Shown: piece by piece, positions 22,826-33,315 of the stretch
Numbering within the stretch: the first letter of the stretch is position 1
Layout: each line of letters starts with the position of its first letter
Assembly: GCA_009801085.1 (NCBI GenBank)
Contig: VNWV01000002.1
Span: 806,001-870,000, forward strand
Direction: 5' to 3'
Source: Lasiodiplodia sp. COLG20
Lineage: Eukaryota > Ascomycota > Dothideomycetes > Botryosphaeriales > Botryosphaeriaceae
Length of the DNA stretch: 64,000 nucleotides
Notes under the pieces: generated by a model
What the model saw: the letters and a program-made list of their open reading frames with translations, nothing else
Told to the model about the DNA's origin: nothing
The model's database searches: none
Position numbers and translations under genes: made by a program

Positions 22826-25800
22826 GCCCGTGCCACCCCACGATACTCGTTTCTTGAAGGAGCACTCTCCTGTCTGTACCGGACGGATGTGCGAGGAGGC
22901 TGGTGAGGCTGGAGGATACCCTGCTGCTCTGCAGCTGCAGCTGAGTGGCCTGTAAGGTTGTTCACGCACCCAAGAGCGTGCCGATCGGCACCGATGGACA
23001 GGGCCGAGTGCAGACTTGCTGCTGGTTTATTAGCGGGCGTTTTTACAGCGGACAACGATTGGATGACGGCTTAGCAACGTTTCGTAAAGGTCCCTTGGTT
23101 TTCCTTTCCTAGTTGGACTATCAGCGGTATTGCTGCTTGCACGGTCATTTTTTGTTTGGCTTTGCTTTTCTCTTCAGAATGAAAGGAAAACAAAACTCCC
23201 CCAAAATAGATGAATTAGATCACTGGGTTAGACGACTGCTGTCTCCAACATGCCTAGCAGTACGGAGTCATCTCGCTTACCTCTCTCAAACGCTCGGATT
23301 CCATTGATTGATTGCCCAGATCTGCAAGCTCTCGTGGTCTCGATTAGTGTCGTACATGGTCGTATTCTAACATCCGCGATCTTTGCCACTCAATCGCGCC
23401 AAGGGTTCTAGCCCTCGACTACCCGAAAGGGGGCTATGCCTTGTCCGGGAGCGGCTGAGCATTCTCGAGCATCAGCACAATTTCCTCCAATCGCCTCTCA
23501 GAACCACAACTGATCAGGGAAATGGTACGGAGGGGAAATTTGGTTGGGTAAATTGCTCTTTTTCCTCTTCCGGGCTTGAGAATTCCCATTCCCAACCGAC
23601 CAGGTCTCAGAGTTATTACTGAGCATGCATGCGTCTCTTGGTCCCTTCATAAAACTTTGGGTAGGGTCCCGGTAACTAATCCCCACATTAATCGTGCCTA
23701 ATGCACATATTTGCATTTCGGTCCCGGTCGGCGGTGAGAGGAATGTCTGGTGGGGAAGGCGGGTAGGGCTGACATGGATCTACATGACGGGGGCTCTCGA
23801 TGTAAGTCGGGATGACGTGGTGGGAGTGGAAGTAACGTGTGGGCGTGTGAATGCGGACGGTGGGCGCTTAGAATAAGTGCTGAGTCATCAACAACGAGGT
23901 CAAGAAAAGTACCCGAGAGCTTAACTGTGGAAGAAGTCTTTGGTTGCGTTCAGGACATTGTTTTGGTGCAGCCAAAATACTTGAATTAGACTAAGCAGAT
24001 TATTCTTACCTGTGGCGAACAGTCAAATGTGTAGGTAATTACTGAGGAAGATTGCAATGAGAGGCTGGAAGAAAACAGCGTTATTACCAGGCAGTCAGAA
24101 ATACTACTGCATTAATTGCGTGCCACTTCGAATATTGTAATTGCCACACATAAACTCATAATTGAGTGGGATTCAATAAATCAGTACTCCTAACTTCACG
24201 CATTTGACTTAGAGCGTGGTTTCCCGAACAAAGTAGAAATTAGATTAGTAGGAAAGGCGATCTTTCATCTACTTGATCACCACGTGATCGAAAGACGTGA
24301 GTACTTCTACGATGCATGTCTTCAGAAGTCTCCACCACTGTTCTCTTCCGTGCTGCAGAAGCTATAATAGTAGACCCTACCGGAAAAAGGACGACAGACG
24401 CCCACATCTGCTACTATTCCATCCAAGAAGTTTAGGAGCTCATGGCCACATGCTCGAAAGCACCTGCATCGCCTCATAGCTCATGGGTCAAAAGCTGTTA
24501 CATGAACGACTGGCCTATTACCTATTCCTGCTGCCGTGTCAGACTCATCGAGACCCAAGTTTCTGAACTGCGTCATGAGCATTTGCTGCAGCTTGCGCGG
24601 CCTGTGTCGGACATCCTACTTCAAAAGAGAACGTCTTAATAGACGAGGATTAATGGTAGAGCCTTTTTTTTTAAAAAAAAAAAGTTAAAAAAAACTTGTC
24701 AATGTCAGGCCTTCTCTCTGCATCAATCACAGGCCTGGACAAGTCATACGCCGACGTAAGACCCACGTTCTCGAAGGCGGGAAGGTAACATCTTGGAATT
24801 CCGAAGCGATAAGCGCGGTGAACCCTTCCCCTGGTTAGAGAGTATCCTGAATGTGGATCGGTGTTGCAAGGTCGTAGAAGAAGCACGGAGGGGAGAAAAA
24901 AATCATAAGACGCGGCCCACGCTCGCTTATGCTTAAGCGCCAGCTTTGACGGAAAGCGAGCGATTAAGGCTGAGTTGCAGCCGAATATAGTATTAGTATG
25001 CGGTTCATGCGCTCAGTGTTGCGTTTCTTGCAAGATCGACACCTCCTGCCTTGTCTCATCGACCGCGCCGAGCGAGAAAGCACGGGCTTTTGCGAGCATG
25101 ATGTAAGGGGGTTAACTAACGCGCTGACCACTTTGCGGCTGCGCCCATCAAGTCAGTTCATAAGCTGTGGCTTCAGCAATCGCGATGCGTGCACGTGTCA
25201 GGCTGAAGGAGAATGTGGGCTAGAAGAATAGGGTAGTACCAAGGCTGCATCGCTACGATTTTTCTGCAGGGAGACACTGTTTTGCTTTGACATGTGTGAG
25301 GCTTGGTGTTCGTTACGAGCGTCTCCATTTTCCATTTTTGGTCGGCTTCGGATTCCAAATGCAGTCTTTCAAATACGCCTGGCCGAGAGACTACCGCGTT
25401 TATTGGCTCGTAAGACAGCTTCCGAGAGATGAGATGAAAAATGATATTGGCCGAACGCATGTAGCCGGCTGCGCGGAGCCCATACGCCATAGCAGGAACC
25501 CAGGCATTAGTTATTTGCTCCGATTGCACTGGAAGTGAGCCGTCAAGTAGGCGGCGATCCAATAGATTCGGTAAAATCTTTGTCATTCTGTAGAAATTGT
25601 GCTGCTCCGGCACACGCCGGCGATGGCGTCTTCTGTTCCTCATGCACACAGCCCACTTCTCGCCTCAAAGGACCCGACCGAGAGGCGCAGCTTGAGTATC
25701 TCGAGCGATGTGGGTAGTGATACGCGTACCCCTTGGATAACAAAGGTATGCCATGGCTAACGTATACTTGGTAAGGCTGAAAGGGTTAAGGGAGGAGGGC

Positions 25801-27746
25801 ATTTAACTTTAGAACATCGACCTCGGAACTTGCCGGGTCAAATGCTGACTTTTCCAGATGAGCCTTTCGTGCGTGAAACTCGAAGAAAGTTCGACTGCGG
25901 TGGAGAAAATCAAACACTTGGCTCCTTGGGGCGTGAATTGATCAAAATTCACGACGCTGTTGGTCGAAATATTTGGCTTTCCAGGGCACCATCCTTGGGC
26001 ATGTCTCGACGTTCGGCCGTTCAGGTCCAAGAAGAAAAAGACAATGGAGAGTTGTGCGCTGTGATGAAAGTTTCTTTGTCTTAGACACGGCCGAGTCTAG
26101 ACCTCGGCTCGATGGAGTTTCGCGCGATTGATCCACATTGCATGGGTGGCCTCTCGCAGGGAGGTATCGATGTGCAGGGAAATCATCATCGTGGCGAACG
26201 CTAGCCAATCCCTTATGGCCGAGGCATCAGATCGACAGCACAAGCTTCGCGCCGATGGGGCATGCAAGTGTCATTTGGCCGCATATGCATTGATGAATGT
26301 GGAAGGGATGTGGTTGGAGGTAGAACGGCATGCTTGCGAGTGGTGCCTCGGCATATCATGTAGGTTTCCCCCGCATGGTGATTGTCCCCTTGCGATCCTC
26401 AGCCTATCGAATCGGCAATCTTCGCCCTTGTTTGAGCATTGGAAGAGGCGAGACCGCGTGCCTGCATTGCAAGATAGACATTGGACCCTGAAGAACGGAA
26501 CATTCTTCTGGAGATCCAGCCCGAACGGGGAAAATGCGGTTGGTGGCATTGCCAATGATCTACACCTTGGTACAACAGAGGCGAGGCCAATGGCAGCGGA
26601 GATGTGGAGAGCGATGTGCGTGCCTGAGGCAATGGCAGCCCGGAAACGGAGCGGAATATTGGCTCATTAAAGGCCAGGGCATCCTTTCGGTTAATCCGCC
26701 GGTAAATGGCGAACACATCAGGAGAAGGCAAGGGACGGCGCGGCACCGTCAGCACCAGCTCGAGGCCGGGTCGACGCGGCGAAACATGTTTGCGGCCCTG
26801 CGGGCGAGAGTGCTGATGAGGGTCGCGCGCGCGCCCGAGGGTGTTGAGCGTGGAAGAGGCCTGTCGCACTGAAACGGCCGGCCTGTGGGGAGTGGGCTCG
26901 CTGCAGAGGTGTCCTTGCAATCTCACGGCGCACGCACAAGGCGCGGGCTGTGGCGAAGCCGGTCAGCGTGTGGAGGTGGAGAGCTCCGTCCGGCTCTGCG
27001 ATTCATCATTAATCTCAGCGTGCAGGGTCAGGCCACCGACGCGCCAGGAACAGGACGGCGGCTCGCCGTTGGGCGGTGCCTGCGCGGCGTCGTCACCAGG
27101 CACCGCAGCGCGCGGCCAGTCGCGGGCAGCAGGCGGGCGCCAGCAAAAATAGCTGGCGGCTAGCCCCGATCGGGGGCCTTGTGCGCCGCCGCGTCGAGGA
27201 GGTGATTGATTAGGCTGAAAGGAAGAAGCTTGCATGCAGCGCGCGGGCTGCCGTCGGCGCATGCGGCTCGGTTGAAACAGCGCAGCGTGTTTGTCGCTGG
27301 ACAGGGCGCCAAGGCGGGTTGATGAAAGGCGTGCGCCGATCCGGAGGGCGTGCGCGTGGGTCGAGACTGCGCGTCCACCCGGCACATCGAGCGCTGAGTC
27401 GGGCGTGCCTGGCTCCCGCCCCGTCTGCTGCTCTCTTCTCCACCCCAAGCGCTCCCCATCCATAACCAACCTCACCGCTGGCCTTGTGGTACCCTGTCAC
27501 TCGTTACTCCTCCTTCATTCCCTTCTTTGCTCGACGCGCCCTGAATAAAGCCCCGGAATCCCTCCTGCCTCTGCTGATCGCTGCCGCGCGTCGGGTGCTA
27601 TCAGCAAACCTCCGTCTCCCCTTCTCACGCCCGCCGTTCGCTGGTCGACGCACACCATAGATATTCTCTCCCGCTGGCTGCCGCCTTGAGCGCAGCCCCG
27701 TCGTCGCTGCCCATTCCTCGTTCCGTCTCTCGCTTTCGCCGCAATC
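22826..27746. other. 4.9-kb gene-poor interval
   Basis: The largest stretch without a supportable gene. The part around 23.9-25.0 kb is AT-richer with many stops and an A/T homopolymer pair at 24664-24683. Frames of 150-180 codons (25173-25649 minus, 26128-26670 plus) have no recognisable motif and no convincing splice neighbours. The last ~250 nt are the pyrimidine-rich leader of OPY2. Confidence 0.45.
24664..24683. repeat. adjacent T9 and A11 homopolymers
   Basis: T run directly followed by an A run, self-complementary and hairpin-capable. It lies in intergenic DNA; a simple repeat with no gene close enough to call it a terminator. Confidence 0.7.
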
Positions 27747-29198
27747 ATGGCCACCAACCAAGGTTTGTCTGCCGCTCCTGCCGCCGCCGTCTTTGCTGAC
27801 AGCCGCCCAGCCATCGAGCACACGCTGCGCACCATCTTCCGTCGCTGCGTCCAATGTCCCGATGAGACGCCGTCGTGTCCTACGTGCAGTGACGGCGAGT
27901 ACTGCTCGCAGCTCCTGTCGTCATGCACTCAGTGCGCCTCAGCAGTGTGCGTCAAGATGGACGGCTCACCAGGCACCGAGAAGAAGTCGGGCGGCACCAA
28001 TGTTGGCGCCATCGCTGGAGGTGTCGTTGGCGGCGTTGCCGTGCTCCTCATCATCACCTTCTTGGTCTGGAAGTTCTACTACAAGGGCAAGAGAAGGCAA
28101 TACGACGAGTCCGATCACTGGTCCCACATGGACGTCGAGCAGGAGAAGGGCCAAAATGACTTCACTATGAGACGAGACGCACGGGCATCCACGCACACCG
28201 TCGCTTCCATGGCCTCCACCGTCCTGACCCGAGCGTCGAACATCATTCAAATCGCCTACATTCCCGGTGTCACGAACCGCTCTGGTGCTCCGTCCCCTGG
28301 CACTCTTGTTCCCCCGGTGCCTCCGATTCCAAGCGCCCACTCTGGTGCCACGAGCCCTTACTCGGAGCAGCACTTCTTTGTTCCTGGCGATCTGCGCGAC
28401 TCGACCTACTCTGGATTGTCCGCCGGCCGTTCAAGCATCTCGCCCAGTTTGGCCCGCAGCAGTGTTGCCACCACCATCTACCGCAACAACGCTATTGTCT
28501 CGCCTCTTCCCGCGCAAACCATCGTTCGTGGTAAGGCTGCCGTCGTCAGCGTCAAGTCAAACAGCTCCGGCAGCCCGTCTGAAACCCCGGGATCTGAGAC
28601 GCCCCCTGTTCCCTCAATCAATTATGAGCAAGCCGAGGGCAGAAGTCCGAAGGGTGGATTCAAGATTCAGATGCCTCACTCGTCGGACAAGGCCGGTCCC
28701 AGCCCGCAAGGTTCAGTAAAGAGCGTCCAGATTGGCAAACCGAAGGCCCTCACCATCACCAAGGGAAAGAAGTCGAAGACATCGTTGGCAAACGAAGTTA
28801 GCCTGGCCGCCGCAAGTGGACCTTCGTCGGAAGAGTCGTCAACGAGGGAGAAATCACCGACGCCCGACAGGATACCGATCAAGATGCGGCCATTGACGGA
28901 GGTTTCGATCACGGACTCAGCAGCATCAGGACCGGAGTTCAAGAGCCACATGGATGACGATTCGTCAGATGACGAGGACGACAGCAGGAGCAGGGCTGGG
29001 GCCCGCGATAGCAATGTCACAGACATCCAGGACACGCCCGGGGTGACGCAGAGCCCATTTGCGGACAGCAACAGGACAGACAACCTGGAGACGGTCATCG
29101 AAGAAGCGACCAAGCGGGCAAGCAAGGACGTGACGGGCGGTCTTGGAAACGCGCGAGCACGGAGCCCGTTCGGGGATGAAAACGCAGTGAAAGAATGA
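27747..29198 (+). CDS. OPY2: Opy2-type membrane anchor (HOG / Ste50 pathway)
   Basis: In yeast Opy2 is a single-pass plasma-membrane protein that anchors Ste50 and so helps activate the HOG and filamentation MAPK cascades. The frame gives 483 residues. The Cys-rich extracellular Opy2 domain has eight cysteines between 34 and 68 (CVQCP, CPTC, then C53, CTQC, C68). A transmembrane helix spans about 86-110 (GAIAGGVVGGVAVLLIITFLVW), followed by a basic stop-transfer KGKRR. The cytoplasmic part has the conserved VLTRASNIIQIAYIPGVTNRS segment, then a Ser/Pro-rich tail rich in SP/TP sites and an acidic DDDSSDDEDD patch. No cleavable signal peptide, so the N-terminus is outside. A possible 48-nt in-frame intron (27763-27810) would shorten the N-terminus to leave 467 residues. 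Start context AATCATGGCC is good. Confidence 0.9.
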   Translation: MATNQGLSAAPAAAVFADSRPAIEHTLRTIFRRCVQCPDETPSCPTCSDGEYCSQLLSSCTQCASAVCVKMDGSPGTEKKSGGTNVGAIAGGVVGGVAVLLIITFLVWKFYYKGKRRQYDESDHWSHMDVEQEKGQNDFTMRRDARASTHTVASMASTVLTRASNIIQIAYIPGVTNRSGAPSPGTLVPPVPPIPSAHSGATSPYSEQHFFVPGDLRDSTYSGLSAGRSSISPSLARSSVATTIYRNNAIVSPLPAQTIVRGKAAVVSVKSNSSGSPSETPGSETPPVPSINYEQAEGRSPKGGFKIQMPHSSDKAGPSPQGSVKSVQIGKPKALTITKGKKSKTSLANEVSLAAASGPSSEESSTREKSPTPDRIPIKMRPLTEVSITDSAASGPEFKSHMDDDSSDDEDDSRSRAGARDSNVTDIQDTPGVTQSPFADSNRTDNLETVIEEATKRASKDVTGGLGNARARSPFGDENAVKE

Positions 29199-30788
29199 AG
29201 GACATGACATGGACCTTGTTGATGGCATCATTTCCACAGGAAGCGGGTGCGCCGGCAAACCACAGGAGCATTCATCTACCTGCTACACTTCTCGGCGCCG
29301 GGCAGCCACCAGGCGCGGCGCCTTCCGTTTTCGCTTCTGGAAAATCTCAAGAGGCTGGCTCGCTCACGGGTTCCTGAGGCTGAAAATGGCTTTTTTTCAC
29401 GTTTCAGAATGATGGAGATTTGGACGAGCTATTTGAAACCCGCGGGCCTGGGAGCGATTTCTTTCGGAGGACGCAGCGCACTTGAGGTGCTTATTTATTA
29501 TTCCCCATTTGGCCATGGATGGCCGTGCGACTACAGCAAGCAGTTTCTTACGATTTATTGTTCAGCTTTGGGAGGGCCTAGCGACATGGATTTACCGCAC
29601 TACTACCCCACAGTAACTTATGTCTTTTTTTGGGCGCAAGGGCCCAGGGCGAAAAGATTGGCTGTTTGATTTTGATTGGAAAGCCTCGTTTGCTTTTTGT
29701 AGTTAGGGTGGACGGAAAGCGGCCTGGGCGGTCGCACCGTTGGGAGCGCCAGGCGCCAGAGACAGCGTGTCGTCGTGGCCCAGCGGCTGAATGATATCCT
29801 TCCTCACACACGAATTCGCAAACGGTGACTCGAGGTTCATGCGTGGCAGGCCTATCCGGGCAAGTGGTGCGGCGTGCAGGGAGTCGATCAGCGGGGACAG
29901 GGACGACGGCGTCGCTGCGTCAAACCGTTCGAGGCATCGCGTGTGTGAGGGGCTTCTCGCACGCCGGCGCAAGCTCTTTCTTAAGAAGACGGGCGGTTGA
30001 TGTCATCGATTGTCCGCAGCGCTGGCGACGCGGCTCAGCCCTGCCGAACTGCCGTACCGGCCGACCGACCCGCCGCATGCGGCTCCACCTCACGTCGCGC
30101 TTGGGCAGCGCGGTGGTGTTTGATGCGCCCTCGTTTTCGCATCTTTTCGAGAAAACGCTGCGCGGCTGGCGGTGTCAGTCGCCAGCGCTGCGCCTCGCGT
30201 GATGGAACGCTCCGCCCCCACGCGCAACAGCCGCCTTCGCCATGAATCCTTCGGCACTGCGCCATCCCCATCCTCCTCTGCTTTCTCGATTCGGCCGCTT
30301 GCCGCGGCTGCGTGACGGCGTCATGGCCCGCCGCTGACTGTTGCCTCAGGGCCCCGTGGGCAGCGCAGCGCAGTAGTAGGTGGGTCGAGTCATCAGCGCG
30401 GTACGTAGGCAGCTCTTTGTGTGCCATACTAGCGCTTATTAGACCGGGTTTCTGCGAGCGCACGTCCGTCGAACGGTGAGTACTCAGCCCAACTCAGCCG
30501 CGTTGGTTCAATCTCCTCTGCACTTTGCGCCCGATGATCATCTTGATTTTTATTTTTTTGCGGACCATGGCGTGTCGGCAAGTATTGGTTATAAGATGGG
30601 CTGTGCCGTTCGGCTTTCCGTTCTGTTTCCTTAACTCTCTAATCGAAAGTCACATCCTTTGTACTCCCACACCAACAGAGACAGTCAAGAACCTTCGAGT
30701 CAATTCACATAATCAAGACTATTTATAATCTGCTGCCACTTGTTGCTTGCTCCTCGGTCCTCCGCACTCCCACAACACCAAAGAAACC
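29199..30788. other. intergenic, no gene seen
   Basis: OPY2 3' region, then GC-rich sequence with overlapping open frames on both strands and no motifs, then the leader of the low-complexity gene. Confidence 0.5.
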
Positions 30789-31436
30789 ATGGGCTCCGCA
30801 ACCATCGCAATGGATGGCATCCCCTCCATCGACGAGGTCCTCCAGCAACACCAAACCACCACCACCACCACCACCACCACCGACACCACCAAGGCCCCCG
30901 CATCCCCGACCTATCAAACCGTCGAGACCATCCACGTCCCCGCTCTGCCTTCGCCGCCTGCCGCCGCCCCGCCGCTGCCGCCGCGCGCCTGGGCCAGGCA
31001 CAGCCGCTACTACTCTTCGTCTTCTGCCTCGACTAACCCTACCGCCAACTCGTCTTCCGCTTCCTCGACCTCACTAGCCTACACTAACCAGCCCTCGGCC
31101 ATGGCCAACCCGGTCGACGACGAGACGATGCCGCGGACGCGCAGCCGACCGCGCTCGCGCTCACTGTTCTCCTTCCGCTCGCGCTCGTCGTCGACGTCGA
31201 GCGGCAGCCGCACCAGCCTGGACTACGGCGACGACGACTTCGACGAGGACGCCATGGTGGCCGCGGCCCGGAAGGGCAGCAGCCTGAAGAAGCGCATGGC
31301 TGGCGCCGGGAGGAGCAGGAGCAGGACCAACAGCGTGCACGCCGCCGCCGTGCTGCCTGCTGTGCTGGTGCTGAGCGCTGAGTGCTTCACGCCCGGGCGT
31401 GAGGGGGGCGCTGGCGCTGCTGAGCAGGGAAAGTGA
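30789..31436 (+). CDS. low-complexity Ser/Arg-rich protein, function unknown
   Basis: 215 residues from the ATG at 30789, which has a near-ideal context (AACCATGG). The protein starts with a short folded-looking segment (IAMDGIPSIDEVLQQH), then nine threonines coded by pure ACC repeats (30855-30881), Pro- and Ser-rich runs, an RSRPRSRSLFSFRSRSSS block, an acidic DYGDDDFDEDAM patch, and a basic KKRMAGAGRSRSRT patch. The C-terminus is Ala/Gly-rich and mildly hydrophobic. I do not recognise it. Composition suggests a disordered protein with many phosphorylatable Ser/Arg sites. The low complexity means the frame could be partly fortuitous, but codon use and start context favour a gene. Confidence 0.55.
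   Translation: MGSATIAMDGIPSIDEVLQQHQTTTTTTTTTDTTKAPASPTYQTVETIHVPALPSPPAAAPPLPPRAWARHSRYYSSSSASTNPTANSSSASSTSLAYTNQPSAMANPVDDETMPRTRSRPRSRSLFSFRSRSSSTSSGSRTSLDYGDDDFDEDAMVAAARKGSSLKKRMAGAGRSRSRTNSVHAAAVLPAVLVLSAECFTPGREGGAGAAEQGK
30855..30881 (+). repeat. (ACC)9 trinucleotide microsatellite, coding poly-Thr
   Basis: Nine uninterrupted ACC units in frame inside the low-complexity gene. Length change would not shift the frame. Confidence 0.9.
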
Positions 31437-33315
31437 ACGGCATGATCTTCCTTGATCTTCTTCCTTTCTTTCTCTCTTTTTTTTCTTAACCCCTCCTGCT
31501 CCTCGCCTCTCGGGTTTCGAGTGATATGAGGGGAAAAGGCTTTTATCGGTCCGGCATCGGAGTTCAACCGTCAGGGAAATGATTTACAAGTGGCAGGGTT
31601 GCATATGCTATTTCGGCGCAGGACGGAGTTCTGGGACATTCACGACGAATACACGAGGGAACAAACTCAGGGATACAATATGGTCGGGGGCTGAGGCGTC
31701 AATAGGCTGATCTTTCTTTTTTCGTTCCGTTTGCTCTATTCAAACCGTATAGCTCAGCTACCGCTACCATGAGCCCCGTGCTTCTCTGCGGAGTACGACG
31801 ACGGCATTCATGCAAGGCTTTTCTTCCCCTTCAGCTACATATACCCAGGTACATACTGTCGATACCCGAATCATTATCAAAATTATGAACTGCAAGTATA
31901 TCCCATCCGCTTGAATCATGACACCATGTTTTCTGTCCTTGTGAACCCCAACTCCTTTTTTCGATTCATTAGACTTGTTAATGCGGAGGGACCGGCGTGA
32001 GAAGAAGCCGATCAAATCCCGGTCGCTCACGTCCTTTGCACCCATGAACCATCTAAAGAATGTAATTTTACCGCCGACAATAACGCCGCCCCCCTCTTCT
32101 CTTTCATCAGCTGCCAGCATCACCATCTCCTCCGTTGACACGGTCATGTGTGGGATGAAACGGCCCGTTCAAAAGAAGCGGTCTAATGATCCTTCCAGCA
32201 AGAAAACACCCATGGTCGAAATGAAACGGCCATCACCTTTGCACCCCTCCCCACGCCTGTGATCGTCGCGTATGGAACGCCGGGGCATCTCACCATACAA
32301 GAGGTAGTAGCATAGCGAACGCAGGCCTTCCTTGTCTGTTTGCCCATGAGCTTTGCTAGCGCTGTAATTGCAACTTTCAGGGCCGCCATTCACACCTCCA
32401 CATATACACATGAGCACGTAGACAACTCTGGAAACCCACAAAGCAATCAATATTCCTCTAGGATACATTACATCCTCCTCAAGAGCCTCTGTCCGGCAAA
32501 GGCTACGTCTGGTTCGTCGCTAGAAGCAATACTCCCATCTCAACCAATACTGCGAAACCGCCCTAAATTGCTTCTCCATTCGAAACTTTTTCACAAGAAG
32601 AAGGGAGCCTGCTCGAGAAAGGAAAAGTAGAATCGAAAGCTCAACTGAAATCCGTCCGAAACAAGTGCGAAAAAAAAAACTCAGAAGAACAAACACCAAG
32701 GAAAATTAAATCTGAAAGGGGGAGAGAATCTGGAAAACAATGGAACCATTGTGGTTCTCCTCGCTTGTTGTCACTCGCTTGCTTGACTGTGCTTTGATCC
32801 GATCGTATTTCTTTGCCATTCCCATCTCCCAGTCGTGTCATTGTCATAGTCGTAACGTCATCAAAGCAGCTCATTGGGGTATCATTTGAGCTCAAAGCTG
32901 TACTGAATCGCAATTCTGTTAATCCAAGCCAATATTTCTTTTTTTTTTCTTTTGATTTTTGCGCGATTGTGATTCGCAAGATTGAATGTATGAAGGGGAA
33001 GTTTGTTTTGGGAGTATGATGTTCGCTTAGACTCGAAAGCCTCGAACATTGCTTGACGGGTCGATGGGCCTCAGGGTCTAGGAGCTTGAGAGAGACCGGA
33101 GGCACATGTAGAATGGAACTCCTCTAGAGCACGAATACCTCGTAGCGGTAGTGAAGAATGCTCTGGAAGACCGAAAAGCGATGCCGACAGCAAAGAGGGT
33201 CGAGCAAACTTTCAACACTTAGAAAGTATCCCGGTCGAAGCTGTCGAGGCTATCGCGGTAGGATTCGAGGGCTTCTCTGGAAGTTAGTCGATGACAAAGA
33301 TTTATGTGAATGTGT
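31437..33315. other. intergenic; convergent 3' regions
   Basis: 3' side of the low-complexity gene (+) and of the 1688-residue gene (-). AT-richer than coding DNA. A terminal exon of the minus-strand gene may lie at about 33276-33217 (see findings). Confidence 0.45.

Noticed and set aside
25173..25649. 158-codon minus-strand frame
   Set aside because: No recognisable domain and no flanking exons; kept only as intergenic.
26128..26670. 180-codon plus-strand frame
   Set aside because: No motif, no start context, overlapped by frames on the other strand; not distinguishable from chance.
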